From: Xiphias gladius
Lineage: Eukaryota > Chordata > Actinopteri > Istiophoriformes > Xiphiidae
DNA length: 64,000 nt
Direction of reading: 5' to 3'
Assembly: GCF_016859285.1 (NCBI RefSeq)
Contig: NC_053407.1
Span: 24,733,857 to 24,797,856 of the forward strand
The notes beneath the pieces are model-generated. The model did no database searches, was not told the DNA's origin, and saw only the letters and a program-made list of their open reading frames with translations. How positions within the stretch are numbered: the stretch's first letter is position 1; every line of letters starts with the position of its first letter. Shown here piece by piece: positions 11,831-24,386 of the stretch. A program made the translations under genes and the position numbers.

Positions 11831-12179
11831 ATTTGAATTTACTGTTAAGTAGTTTAATTTCTAACAAAAAAAATCATATTTTATAAGATCTGTATATGTT
11901 TTCTATGCAAAAATCTGAATTTGTAAAATGATTAGCAACTAAAGCTGTAAATATTTCACTCTGAACTGAGTAGAAGTTTAAATTAGGGAAACCAAAAAAA
12001 CATTTATCTCACACAAAGAGAAAAGATGCATTTTACACCAATTAGCTATTCATTAATTCCCCTCTACAAAAAAGTAAATTAGAATGAAATGGAAATACAA
12101 AAACATTGTACTTAAGTACAGTACTTGAGTAAATGTACTTAGTTACTTTCCACCACTGCCACAGTTTGATGACCTTCTG

Positions 12180-12486
12180 TTTTAAAATTTTCATTTTTTA
12201 TTTTATTTATATCACCCCCGCTCTGGAGGTTGTTATCGCCTGTGTTTGCTTGTTTGCTCGTTTGTTTGTTTGTTTGTTTGTTTGTCAGCACGATTAACCC
12301 AAAAACTACTGAACCGATTCGCCCCGAACTTGGTGGAGGGATGGGGCACAGGCCCGGGGATGAACCCATTAAATCCTGAGGCATATCCGGATCACTCTAT
12401 TTGACTTTTACCCCCCCTGAAGTCTGGTGTGCGCCGTTCGACATTAACCTTGGCGGAGGCGTGCGAACCGATGAGCGCATTTTCTA
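12180..12486 (+). repeat. fish interspersed repeat with (TTTG)n, ending just before ireb2
   Basis: Landmarks 'GGAGGTTGTTATCGCC', a (TTTG)n run at about 12255-12285, 'AAAACTACTGAACCGATTC', 'CTTGGTGGAGGGATGGGGCA', 'CCTTGGCGGAGGCGTG' and 'GCGCATTTTCTAGTTG' are those of a repeat I recognise as widespread in fish genomes. Its 3' end lies about 130 bases before the ireb2 start codon. Family name not known to me. Confidence 0.65.
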
Positions 12487-12619
12487 GTTGTTTTTAATTT
12501 TTATTTTGTTAGTAATCGCCCGAGGTGGGCGTGGCTTTAGAGCTCTGCGCTCCCATTGGTCGGCTCGGCGTTGCCCTGTGCAGTCGCGAGGACGGGTCGT
12601 GTTGATTTCAGAAGTCATC
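12487..12619 (+). promoter_or_regulatory. ireb2 proximal promoter / 5' leader
   Basis: Short GC-rich interval directly before the ireb2 ATG. It contains a KLF/GC-box-like GGGCGTGGC (12527-12535), an inverted CCAAT box ATTGG (12555-12559) and CG-rich sequence around 12563-12600. There is no TATA box at a clear spacing, as expected for a housekeeping promoter. The transcription start cannot be fixed from sequence. Confidence 0.55.
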
Positions 12620-15600
12620 ATGGCGCTCACTTCCCCAGTCAAAGGTAAAGAGGGGTCTTCTGCTAACCTTACCTCGGAAAGCCGACATCCGATCGGCTTT
12701 TTACCCTTAACAGACAGGAATCGAATAAAAAAAAAAGACACCCTTCCCCCGAAAAGGGCTCTCGGTTGATTTTTAGTTGACATTACATTAAGTGTACCGG
12801 CGTGAAACTGTTAGGAGACATGAAAGCTAACAGCAGCTAGCTTCGTTAGCCTTTCTCTACAATTAACCAAGAGCCGTTATATTAAACCAGCACCGCAAGC
12901 TAGAGGAATCTTTGCTCTGCTCGAAATGACAGGATTACTATTTAGCTCAGCTTAAACTGTGCGTTAATTACCTCGCTTTTTCTAATCTCAAGACGTTCAG
13001 CCAGTGGGACGATAAGTAGCGAGAGTGTGCTCCGCGATAAGGAGCCGCGTTAGCAGCATGAACCCTAGCTGGTCCTCCATACCTAGTCACCAGGACTCAT
13101 GCAGGATGCAGGAGACGATTTGATGTACGAGGGTGTTCGTAGACGGCATTGCCACGATCACCATCTGTACATTTTCCACCCTGCCTGCTCGCAACAAATC
13201 AGCTTGTCATTGCCATGCTTCGGTTTCAGTTTTATCGATCGGAGGGACAGGGTACAACGAGACAAAGTGTTCTTTGGCATCCAGGACCTGTTTTGTCTCC
13301 GTTCACAAAGCAAAAAAACAAACAAACAAAAAACCCAAATGACAACGTAGCACCGAGTCGGTTTTGTAATAGTTTTCATGTCTAGTGACAATAGGGATTT
13401 TCACCTTTCACCTATATCTCTAACCCTCCTGCTTTATCGGTGAAAACAGGTTCCCTTAGGGGTTCACCTCCACTGGACCTCACTAGTGACCAGCCGCTGT
13501 TTTCGTTGTGATGTATTTCCAGTAGTACTGTATATATTTTCCACCCTGCCTGCGTTGCATGGGCTTATGGCCTTGGGTTTTAGCATGCAGGTTCGTTAAG
13601 GGAGACGAGCACGCTAGCTGTGCCGAGGTTGGGTTGTTATGTGAAAAAAGTGAGTAAACATCAGAGCGACCCTCAGGCTGCTTGTGAATCATGTGACCAG
13701 AAGAGGCCAAATTGTACAGAAAATGTTAAATGTATAATTTGACAAGGTTGAATACGTGAGCATTTTTTTTGCTTTAACTCTTCCCATCATCCTGCCTTAT
13801 GAATGTATCATACGTTTTTTTTATTATTATTATTTAATTCCTTGACCTTGCATCTGCAGTGGAGCCCAGAGTACAAACACTGTCCTTTTATCAGTATCCA
13901 GCTATGTTTAAAAACTCTGTTCTGAACGGATTCATGCCCGCTTAGGTCAGTTGAGCTATTTTACAGCATTTAGTCTATTTGCCTTCGTCCTGAACAGCAG
14001 TGATAATGCTCTTGCTGCAGTGCCCCACCATACTGCAGATGAGGAGGCTGGGTAGTTTAAGTGTGTCAGTTTACATTGGCTTATTATCAGATTTGTTGGA
14101 ATTTGATCGAACCAGTTCCATCATGTGTCCTGACACTTTTTTCCCAAGTACGTGTGAGGGCCTTGACTTTCACCTCCGCACGACCTCGTGATTGATTGCA
14201 GGGTTGTTCTTTAAGGACATTCTTCTTTCCTTCTTCCTGTATTTATTCAGTAAATACACATTGGAAATTTGGGAAACCAAAAACTGCACAGCATGCATTA
14301 TATTAAAGACATTATTTTTTGGCCAGTCCAGGTGTTTTCTATGTAGTTTCAGTCTCATGATAATCACAAAAGCCAGTAACCTGAGAGCCAGAGTTACAGC
14401 ATTATGTCCCGTTGAGAGACCAGTGAGTAATGCCAAAACCCAAAAGATTATGGTGTTCACAAGGGCTCAGAAATGGCTCAGCTTAGTTTTTTCATCAAGT
14501 CTTAAAGGAGAATTTCATCGACAGTAAACAGATACAACCTGAATTTACCATCATCCAGCTTTTGGTCAAAACCTAGCATCTTTGAGTCTGCATTGTGATG
14601 TGAGTTGTATCAGTCTGATAAATAGAGATGGGATAATTTATTTAATTTTACTTCAGCAACCTTTCTTTCCTTTAGCCCTTTAAGTTAAGGTAACCACATC
14701 CTGCAGAAGCTACTTTTACCACAAATAAAGACAACAAAGGAAGGAAGATATCTTTCGTTTTGCTTTTCTCTGCATTCGTATGCTGCCCTAAAATGCATTT
14801 TCAATAATCTTTTTTTGTTACCTTCTCCAAGAAACTTATCCACAGTACAGTCAAATTCAAAGTTTGGCTGGTTTTGAGACCAACTGCTTAGGTGCTAAAA
14901 ACCATTAATACTACATGGTATGTAATAAGCCAGTTGTATGGATGATGTGTATAGTACAGAAAAATGTGGGCCGCTGCCCAGGTTCCTAGTGGTGGCTTAA
15001 GCTGCAGCCTCACCTGAACTGCTTTGTTTTGAGGAGATCCCCACTGGGCAAATGTCAGTAAGATGGTTGACTGTCCAAAGTACAAAAACTGCGATTTGAG
15101 TTGATCATATCTAGAAATGGGCAGGTCTTGTAACACATAGGTTCGCCTTGTGGGAGTTGTGCGTGTGTGTGTGTGTGTGTGTTTTGTTTTTTGTTTTGTT
15201 TTTTGATAAATGTTTGTTTTCCCCTCCGCAGAGCACCCATATAGTCATCTAATCGACACACTGAAAGATGACAGGATCAAGTTCTTCAATCCACAGAAAT
15301 TAAACGATCCACGATATGGTGAGTTAAGGCCCTCTGACTAAAAGAAAGGGGCACATAGATTTTAAACATGGTTTCCCTCCTCTCAGACCCTTTGCATGTA
15401 GTATTGGTTTTACTAAAAGATTCACTGGTTTTAAGAACACTGTACAGTAGAAATCTATCATCATATTGTACAATGCAGGCTACAGAATAAGGGTATGTTT
15501 ATCTCTGGTGTTTTCCAGGATAGCAATGGAAACATGTATGCATTTAAAAGGTCTTAAAGAGCATTCGTAAATATACCTGTAAGATGAATTGACCTTTAAG

Positions 15601-18600
15601 AGCCTACATTGGTTTTGCTCTATATGGTCTTGAAAAGTTCTGAGTGCACACCCAGTTTGACAGTCATGTACAAAGGACAGTGGACTTTTAATGAACAATT
15701 AAATGCAACTACATTTTGCTAACCAGGGGAACTTAAATATCACCACCTCTTTTTTTGTTTGCTCTGTGTAGACAAGCTGCCTCTGTCCATCCGTGTCTTA
15801 CTGGAGGCAGCAATTCGTAACTGTGATGGCTTTTACACGAAAAAAGAAGACGTCCAGAACCTGTTGGACTGGCAGCAGCAGCAGAATAAAGCCGAGGTGC
15901 CGTTCTCCCCAGCGCGAGTCCTTCTCCAGGACTTCACGTGAGTTTCACAGGGTTTATATCAGCGCCGGTCCTCTATGCTATAAAACATTTCCGAGAAGCA
16001 AAATTGGGCACCGGGCAACCACTGATCCAGTCAGTTTCTTATATGAATCATGTCACCTCTGAAATGTAATGACCAAGATGTAATCAGTTTCCCCTTTACT
16101 AGAGAAATCAGAGCAGAGGGCTTAGTGATGGGTTGTGGGCGAAGCCGCTGACCCACTGGATAACGTTGAGAGGAAAAACATGGTCTTTCTTTGTACTGAA
16201 GTTTGGGTTTGATTATTTTCTTCTTCTGGTTTCCTTTGACAGGGGTATTCCTGCCATGGTGGACCTGGCAGCCATGAGGGATGCTGTTGCCAAACATGGT
16301 GTGGACCCCAGCCTAGTCAACCCTAAATGCCCCACAGACCTCATTGTAGACCACTCATTACAGATTGATTATAGCAAATGGTGTGTTTGCATTTGTATTT
16401 TACCTTTATACATTAAGTAAGTTATTTTTTTTGTAGTTAAAAAAGAAAATTGATCTTCTTAATTAAAAATGTTTTGTTCCTATTTTTTTTTGCCCACAGT
16501 GCCATACAGAATGCCCCAAACCCCGGTGGAGGGGACGGCCCAAACCAGAGCCAGGGTCCCACTCGTTCCACACCCTCCAGGCCTCCGTCCAGAGGAGGCT
16601 CACAGTGCGGAGGCCAGCGGGGCACATGTAGTAAAGCTGCCTGCAGTGACCCTCCAGCCTCCCCGGGTCGACCTCCAGCCTCTGTCCAGCAGATCGAGAA
16701 CACCCCTCTCCTCTGCCCCTTCCACCTGAAGCCTGTGTCTGAGTAAGTTTTGAAGGACAGCGGGGCTGTAGATGTACAGTATGAGGGTGATTTAATCTGA
16801 ATGGCCGTGAAAGGAGCAAACGGGCCTCACATTTTCAGCTGTCTGTGAAGGAGTGTTAGATGTGAGCAGTTCTGTATTTACTTCATTTTGTTTGCTCATT
16901 AATTTGTTTTAAATAAGTCGGAGAAAAGTTATTAAAATGATGATAGAAAACTTTGTCAAACTTTTTTCTTTGTCTTAGTTTTGCATTTCATATTTGTAAA
17001 CACTTATTAGAATGTCACTTGGTAATCAATATCCCAACTGTGTTTTACCTCTTTCAAAAGAGGGAAAATGCAGGTCACATGACTTGAAATATTATTGCTG
17101 ACTGACAAAGAGTTTCCCTTTACCATGTTTACTGTCTGTTCTTTTTTCTGCAGAACTGAAACAGCTCTGAAGAATCAGGAAATGGAACTGATCAGAAACA
17201 AAGAGAGACTTCAGTTCTTTAAGGTAAAGAGGGAAGAGCAAAATCTGTTTTTATTACATCATGTTAGAAAATCAGAACAAGAGAAATGTCTCTTTTGGAA
17301 ACTGGTGTGGTTTTGTATTGTTGTATTCTTTTTACGAATTTTTTATAGAATGCCAGCTGGTTTATAGTTTTTATTAGTCAGATGCTTTTACCACAAAAGA
17401 AAAAAAAGTCTATAGTTTGGCTCATCGAAATGTTATGTAGCTCTCAATAAAAAGTTGAGGAACTTTAAATCTGTCTGCTTTAGGGAACAGCACAAAACTG
17501 AGAGACAAAATGAAATGTTTTCTTACTAAGTGCCGTTTTACTCTCCGACTACCAAACAGTGGTGCTCTAAAGCATTCAAGAATGTGAACGTGGTTCCTCC
17601 GGATGTGGGTGCAGTCCACCAGGTGAATCTGGAGTATCTGTCCAGAGTGGTCCAGGTCAGCGATGGTTTCATCTACCCTGACAGTGTGGTGGGAACCGAC
17701 TCTCACACCACCATGATCAATGGCCTGGGCATCCTGGGCTGGGGTAAAAACACTTTAAAACTTTAAAGTTATTACCAGTTGTTTTTGTGAACATTGTCAG
17801 CCGGTCAAGCAGCTCAAGAACTGTAATTTACAACCGTATTTGATAGTTGTCCTCTTCTGAGGCCTGAGGAGAGACAATAAAATAGTTCAGATATTTAAAA
17901 ACGTAGAGGGAAAGTAGAACTCACCCTAAGAGGGAATCAAAAACGATCTAAATAAATGGTGAATGAAGGTACTTTCCTGTGGATCCACTCTACAGTGCAA
18001 ACAAATTTCTGCTTTTCCTCCTCCAGGTGTTGGGGGAATTGAGTCAGAGGCTGTGATGCTGGGCCAGCCAGTGTCTCTGACTCTTCCTCAGGTGGTGGGC
18101 TGTAAACTGGTGGGCTCCATCAACCCCCTAACCACCTCCATAGACATCGTCCTCGGCATCACAAAGGTAACGCGGCTCTGCCGCCCCGCATGCGTTGTGA
18201 GGAATGAGCCTGTGAAACTTCCTGTAACTGTAACAATATACACAAGAGGCCTGTGGTAGCAGGCAAAAAAACAGTAACTTGACAGGGAAGGTTTTATCAC
18301 TGCAAACTGCAAGAAATGAAGGTAAAGTGGACTGTGACATCTACAGACTTGCTGTTAAAATATAAAGGGTAACAGCACTGTTTACAGGCAAAACATTTAT
18401 TTTTGTCTCATGTGAGTAGTAATGTGTTATGTTCTTTGATTTCTCTCAGCACTTGCGGCAAGCTGGGATCGCTGGAAAGTTTGTAGAGTTTTTTGGACCT
18501 GGTGTCTCCCAGCTCTCAGCCCCTGACCGAACCACCATCGCCAACATGTGCCCCGAGTACAACGCCACTGTCAGCTTCTTCCCCGTCGACCAAGTCACAC

Positions 18601-20260
18601 TAAAGCACTTTAAAAAGACAAGTGAGTGTTTTCTTCACAGCTACGAAACGCTGCGCTGCATTTCATTCACACATTCGATGTGGGAATTATCCTTAGTGAA
18701 ACAGCTCAAAATTTCTGCCTTAATTCACCAGTTCTTTCCTGCTAGCGGTTCACATTTACAAATAGTAGTTTTATAACTGTTAACTGTCTAAGACGATACC
18801 ATCGACGGATTGTCCCCCGATTCAAGAACCAACCTGACCTAAGCTTCTTTTCAGATTTTACCCAGGAAAAACTTGAATTGTTGGAATCTTACATGAAGGC
18901 TGTAAAACTTTTCCGAAGCTTTGAGGACCCCTCAGAGGACCCCCAGTATTCTGAGGTAATTTTTACATGTGAATCCGAGCGACACTTCCTGACAACTGAT
19001 GTAATAATATTTCTGAGGCCCTAATGTGCAATAATGAAGTGCAGTAAAGAGATGATGCTTCAACAGTCCTAACATCTTGTTTATGAGGAAAATAATTCCT
19101 CTTAATTGTTTTGTAAGACCAGAACAGTAGCAGTGCTCCATCATGGGCGTATTTGCAAAAGTTAGCCAAGAGTGTAGGAGTAGAGGTCCTGACTCGCGTT
19201 ATAAAGTGAAAGACAAAGTGTTGTTCTCTGTGTAGGTGATTGAAATCAACCTGAGCTCCATGGTGCCCTATGTGAGCGGACCGAAGAGGCCTCAGGACAG
19301 AGTGGCAGTCAGCAGCATGAAAGAAGACTTCCAGAGTTGCCTTGATGAGAAGGTAACGGGAAGAGAAAAACACACACGCAATAAAAAACTTTCAGATCCA
19401 TGTCTGCTACTTTACTCTGCCAGTCCTCAAACTGAGTGTGACGCCGGTGGGGCTTTTTGTCACCCGAGAGCTGAGGGTTATGCATTTCCTTCGGTCTCCT
19501 CGTAGGTGGGCTTTAAAGGCTTCCACATCTCCAAGGCGAAGCAGGAGACCCGCGTCCCTTTCCTGCACTGCGGTCAGGAGTACCAGCTGGCCCACGGCTC
19601 GGTGGTCATCGCCGCTGTTATCAGCTGCACCAACAACTGCAACCCATCCGTCATGCTGACTGCAGGTAAAAGACTGAGTCAGAAAACGAGGCTGTGATCA
19701 CATTTCCTCTGGAAAATAGTCCCTCATGTAACCTGTGCATCGGTCAGAGGGTGAGCTGATTGTTAAGATTCGACTGAACGTGTAAGATTGACAGCGGCAC
19801 ACAGTAGCATTAATGATGTGGTTGTTTTTTCTCCGAGCTGGCCGAACGTTTTTGATAATCTAGTCATTCAGTCTTTTATTTTACCGCCAAACTGCCAATT
19901 TGTACATTTCTGCTTCAATGCATGAAGCCAGTTATAACTACTCTCTCACAATATTTTCTGTCTTTTCTGTTACTCACAAACACAAATCTGCTTCTTTGTG
20001 ATACTTAACTTGTCTGTGTGGCTACTTACTACATGCACATTTGCATAACGTGGCGGTAATTGTGATCTTCTTCTTCTTCCTCAGGTCTACTGGCCAAAAA
20101 GGCCGTGGAGGCCGGGCTTGTTGTCAAGCCGTACATCCGGACCAGCCTGGCTCCCGGAAGTGGCATGGTCACTCACTACCTCAGTACCAGTGGAGTCCTG
20201 CCTTACTTTAGCCAGCTGGGGTGAGCATGTGTACACAGTGACAGCACATGCGCCCGCCCG

Positions 20261-20308
<48 letters not shown>

Positions 20309-23300
20309 AATACCAAGGCTGACCTGAGATAAACCTGTATTTGCAGTTACAGTGCACAGGTTAGGTCTAACATTGCTCCGCTCTGGTGTTGAAAGAGTTA
20401 GCACGTTAACACGTGTTAATTATCTTGTGTCATAATTAGTGTTTTGTGTGTGAAAATGTTGTCACACACAGGCACAAAAGAAGTCTGAAGGATTTAATTC
20501 CTTTACACAACATTATGTTTTGCCTTCCCATGGCAGGTTTGAGGTGATAGGTTATGGCTGTGCCACCTGTGTGGGAAACACAGCACCGTTGCCAGAAGCC
20601 GTCGTGGATGCAATCAAACAGGTGAGATTTTCATAATCATAAGGTCCCGCTTTTTATTTGGATATCAAAATAAAGCTTGCATTTATAGTTCACAACAGTT
20701 ATATCGTGACCATTCACTTTGTTTTAGGGGGACCTGGTGGCCTGCGGTGTCCTATCTGGCAACAGGCACTTTGAAGGCCGCCTGTGCGACTGCGTGCGCG
20801 CCAACTACCTGGCCTCCCCTCCGCTGGTGGTGGCTTATGCTATTGCGGGCACTGTGGGAATCGACTTCGAAAAAGAGCCTCTAGGTGAGGAAGACACACG
20901 TCAGGGGCTGCCTTAAGCTGCGGCTCTAAAATCTGAGGTCCATTAGGGGATTTTAGGAATCTGGCTGATTATAGTGAGTGAGCGTGTAATGATTCAGTGT
21001 CTTGTGCAGACGTGTCAGAAAAGTGCAGGTTAGTGGTAGTTTAAGGTCTAAACGAACCCTTACCTGCTAGTGATAAGGTCCTTAATTATTTATATATATA
21101 TTGTATTACAGTAGAATAAACATAGTTGAGACCATAAAATAAACCTTCTTACTGAAAACATAACTTGAAGAATTATCTTTTTTTAATTCTGTGTACAACT
21201 CCTGTGGCGTGTCTTCTCACTTTACGCCATGGAAGATGCCAGCCTTTCTATTTTTGAAGCTGCCCTCCCAAGTTCCAGTGCGTAGAAACCAACATTTAAA
21301 ATGTTCTCTCCTCTAAAAACGTGAAGCAGGCTGGACAGATGTTGAGAGAAAAAGCCGTGCTTTAATATCGATACTCTTTCTATGGTGCTAAAGTTGGACT
21401 TCCTGTTGTCGATGCAGGCGTGACATCGGAGGGCAAGGAGCTCTATCTTCGTGATATCTGGCCGTCCAGGGAGGAGGTCCAACAGACTGAGGAGGACACA
21501 GTAATCTCCTCCATTTTTAGGGATCTCAGAGGGAGGATGAAGGTGAGGAGACAATCTCCACTGGCTTTCTTCTCCTTACTTTCTTTCTGTCTCTCTTTTG
21601 TGGCTGTCTGTCTTGTGCGTTACTCGAGTCACGTGAATTATTGTTTACAAATGTTGCTGCGCTTTCTTCCAGAAAGGGAACACATTTTGGAACAACACTG
21701 AATGTCCGGATTCTGTGCTTTTCCCCTGGGATCACAAGTCCACATATATCCGCTCACCGTGTTTTTTCAGCAAGCTGGTAAGTTTTTATGTCGATCCCGG
21801 AGGGATTCCTGGTTTCCATTATTGAAGTAGCGCCGCTTTTGTTCCCAGTACAACAGAAAAAACTTCAGCAGTTCAGCCGGTGAGCTCCTCCTCTGCCTGT
21901 CTTTCCTCTCAGAGTAAAGAGGTCCCTCCTCCTCAGTCGATCGAGAGCGCTCACGCCTTACTGTTCCTCGGGGACAAAGTGACAACAGATCACATCTCAC
22001 CAGCGGGCAGCATCGCCAGGGTCAGCGCAGCTGCCAAGTACCTGCTGAGCAAACGGTCAGTTTCCCTCTCGGCCCCAAGGAAGACCAGATTTACTAACTT
22101 GGCTAGCGCCACTAGCTAAATGCCCTCTAATCTTTCTCTGCCGCTGAAGTCACACAGCTCGGTAATCAGTCAGAATGGCTTGTGGAAATCTGACAGCAGT
22201 TGCTAAATATCTTAGATTTACAACCACTGTGGCTTGTTAGTTTTAATCTGCACAAGTTCACAACAATTCTGATTGGCCAGAGGACATGCATTATTTGCAT
22301 TTGCATTGTGTACGTCCTGCATTAATACTTGTCGCCGACAGACTGCAGTACTCATGTCACTATCTCCTCCGCGTGAGAGCAGTAAACTAAGATTTATTCC
22401 AAGGTTGACAGACATAATGCCATCATATATTTGGCCCAAAAATATAATTAAACACTAGTTTGTTTCGTCAATGAAAAAAAAGCATTCATCGTTTTTGCCA
22501 TTTTTCCATGACAAAAACAAAATAACTAAATAAAAAAAGAACCAAAATTGTGATGTATTAAGATTTTCAGACATTGAAAGATGCAGAACACATACAAAGA
22601 TACAATGAACAGAAACTGAAACAAAGCCAACCTCTTTGGCCACAGTCACAGTTTACACTGTTCTTTTATCACAGAACAAATTGAAATGTATTTGCATTTC
22701 ACTTTGAATATTTCCCCCCAGCCTGACACCGCGGGAGTTTAACTCCTACGGCGCTCGCAGAGGGAACGACGCAGTGATGACCAGAGGCACGTTCGCCAGC
22801 ATCAAGCTCCAGAATCGATTCATCGGCAAATCGGGCCCCAAGACTTTGCACATTCCCTCAGGCCAGACAGTAAGTAGACACTTCACCGAACCAGGAAGTG
22901 CATTTATGAGAGACAAATGCTGTTTTTTTCACCTCTGACAAAGGTGATCCTGAGTTCTTCTTGTTTTGGCCAATACAAGCACCGTTCCTGTTACAGTGGG
23001 GGAACTCGTGGCCTTCGAGCTGTATCACAGTGTGTGCCCAGCACTATCGGCTGCTGCAGGATCGGCCCAGACTAGACAGCTAGTTGTTTTTTTTGTTTTT
23101 TTCGCAAAGTCAGACCTGCTGCTGATAACCTGTCCCCTTTCCTGTCTGTCTGATCAGCTGGATGTCTTCGAGGCAGCTGAACGCTATCAGAGAGACGGCA
23201 TTCCCCTCATCATCCTGGCAGGCAAAGACTACGGCTCTGGAAACTCCAGGGACTGGGTAGCTAAAGGACCATACCTGCTGGTAAACTACTATAGACGCAC

Positions 23301-24386
23301 TGTACACTGACCAGACAATACAATAAACAGCCAGTAACAGCTGTCATTTTCTCATTTAGTCAATTTAGGTTTACTGACTTTCACCTGTTAGTTAACATGG
23401 TACATTAGAGTGACTTAATTCCACTTCAGGGTATCCACTCTTCAAGAACATGAACCCCTGATTCTATATTTCTTTAATATATTCGTAATATAGAATATCA
23501 CTGAATTTTCTTCATTTGAGGGGAAGGAAAAGTTTATCGGGTAACCTTTTCTTTAATATTTATACAACCCTGGCTGGCACATTAGCATATATCTGAAAAG
23601 CTTCCAGATAGTCCACGCCCTCGCTTGTGTCCGCGATTGACCTGCTTCTCTCGGGTCGACAGGGGGTGCGTGCGGTCATCGCTGAGAGCTTTGAGAAGTT
23701 GCACAAGAACCAGCTGGTGGGAATGGGCATCATGCCGCTCGAGTTCCTGCCCGGCCAGAGCGCCAACTCGCTGGAGCTGAGCGGGAAGGAGAGGTTCACC
23801 GTCACCCTGCCAGAGAGCCTGAGTCCGAGGCAGCAGCTCACTGTCAAGGTAGGCGACAGGCGGCCGGCGGCTGGCGCCGAGCTGTGGTGGCAGTCACACA
23901 CAGCTTAGATGTCTTCAAACTGCCAGAAGCGTATCTGGTTGTTTGTAATGGACCCCCTGGAAAGCAGTGTGGCTACTGAGAAGAAGATTATTTTGGTCAA
24001 ATTGAATTAATTGTTCTTTATGGCGGTGGCAGGAAGTATTAAAATATGTTTTTGCCAAGCAGGTTACGGACAGATTTTGAGAATTCAAAAAAAGGTAAAT
24101 ACAGACACCTGCAGATGGTATCTCTATGAAAGTTGGTGAAAATATTTTCCATCTTCCAAAATGAAAGCTGCTTTGTTTGATCCACTAAGGGCCAGAGTGG
24201 GCACAGTGTAAATCAACTGGTTTTGCACGTTTATGATGGCACCGTAGTGAAGGACTTGTTTGTGTTTTCTTGCAGACCAGCCAAGGAAAGTCCTTCTTCG
24301 TCACCGCACTGTTTGAAACCGAGATGGACGTTATCTTTTTCCAGCACGGAGGGCTTCTTAGATACGTTGCTCGGACTTTACTCTGA
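12620..24386 (+). CDS. ireb2: IREB2 / IRP2, iron-responsive element binding protein 2
   Basis: Cytosolic regulator of iron metabolism that binds IRE hairpins in ferritin and transferrin-receptor mRNAs and is degraded in iron-replete cells. 22 coding exons: 12620-12644, 15232-15318, 15772-15937, 16243-16380, 16500-16742, 17154-17223, 17560-17743, 18027-18166, 18450-18621, 18855-18955, 19236-19352, 19506-19665, 20085-20220, 20537-20621, 20728-20884, 21418-21542, 21673-21777, 21913-22055, 22722-22869, 23158-23280, 23663-23848, 24276-24386. Phases stay open to 973 aa (human 963). Aconitase-fold landmarks: '[11 protein letters not shown]', '[10 protein letters not shown]', 'SCTNNCNPS' (C522), '[10 protein letters not shown]' (C588, C591) and 'GSGNSRDW' (S864, R865). 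The roughly 70-residue IRP2-specific insert in exon 5 separates it from IRP1/aconitase-1. The exon count equals that of human IREB2 as I recall it. Start: first Met after the promoter, giving 'MALTSPVK'. Call is very secure. Confidence 0.97.
12645..15231 (+). other. ireb2 intron 1
   Basis: 2.6-kb first intron beginning GTAAAG. GC-rich near the 5' end (12645-13100), then AT-rich. It carries a (GT)n run just before the acceptor (about 15160-15181) followed by a T-rich tract. No gene or known repeat could be assigned to the middle. Confidence 0.75.
16500..16742 (+). other. ireb2: ireb2 exon 5: IRP2-specific cysteine-rich insert
   Basis: 243-base exon coding residues 139-220. It starts with the shared aconitase text '[13 protein letters not shown]', then diverges into a Pro/Ser-rich stretch with three clustered cysteines C175, C182 and C187 ('[13 protein letters not shown]'), and returns to '[13 protein letters not shown]'. 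Mammalian IRP2 has the same insert with three clustered cysteines, reported in the literature to influence iron/heme-dependent turnover. The spacing here is C-x6-C-x4-C rather than the mammalian C-x5-C-x3-C. Confidence 0.9.
20262..20307. repeat. (CA)n microsatellite in ireb2 intron 13
   Basis: About 23 CA units starting 41 bases after the exon-13 donor. A GC-rich CGCCCGCCCGCC run precedes it. Confidence 0.95.
20885..21417 (+). other. ireb2 intron 15
   Basis: 0.5-kb AT-rich intron. It contains a TATATATATT stretch near 21090 and no other supported feature. The other ireb2 introns over 300 bases (15319-15771, 15938-16242, 16743-17153, 17224-17559, 19666-20084, 20221-20536, 22056-22721, 23281-23662, 23849-24275) likewise show only the landmarks given elsewhere. 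Confidence 0.7.

Larger units (their letters stand above)
9174..12158. mobile_element. possible composite TIR element, outer pair (family A)
   Basis: The left end 'CAGTGGTGGAAGAAGTG' at 9174 is matched in inverted orientation by 'ACTTTCCACCACTG' ending at about 12158. The sequence just inside ('AAGTAAATGTAG', against 'GTACTTGAGTAAATGTACTT' on the right) is also typical of a common fish TIR repeat. The pair could bound one roughly 3-kb nested element or belong to two separate insertions. I could not see a convincing target-site duplication. Confidence 0.4.
8951..12485. other. transposon-rich intergenic region between slc25a44 and ireb2
   Basis: No host gene is seen. The stretch is built of repeats: inverted 'AGTGGTGGAAGAAGTG' type ends at 9174 and 12158, an inner pair at 10359 and 11563, a LINE fragment at about 10669-11290, a family-B repeat at about 11564-11830, and a separate fish repeat at about 12180-12486. 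The AT-rich remainder (9200-10350) carries short TTATTA runs. Confidence 0.7.
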
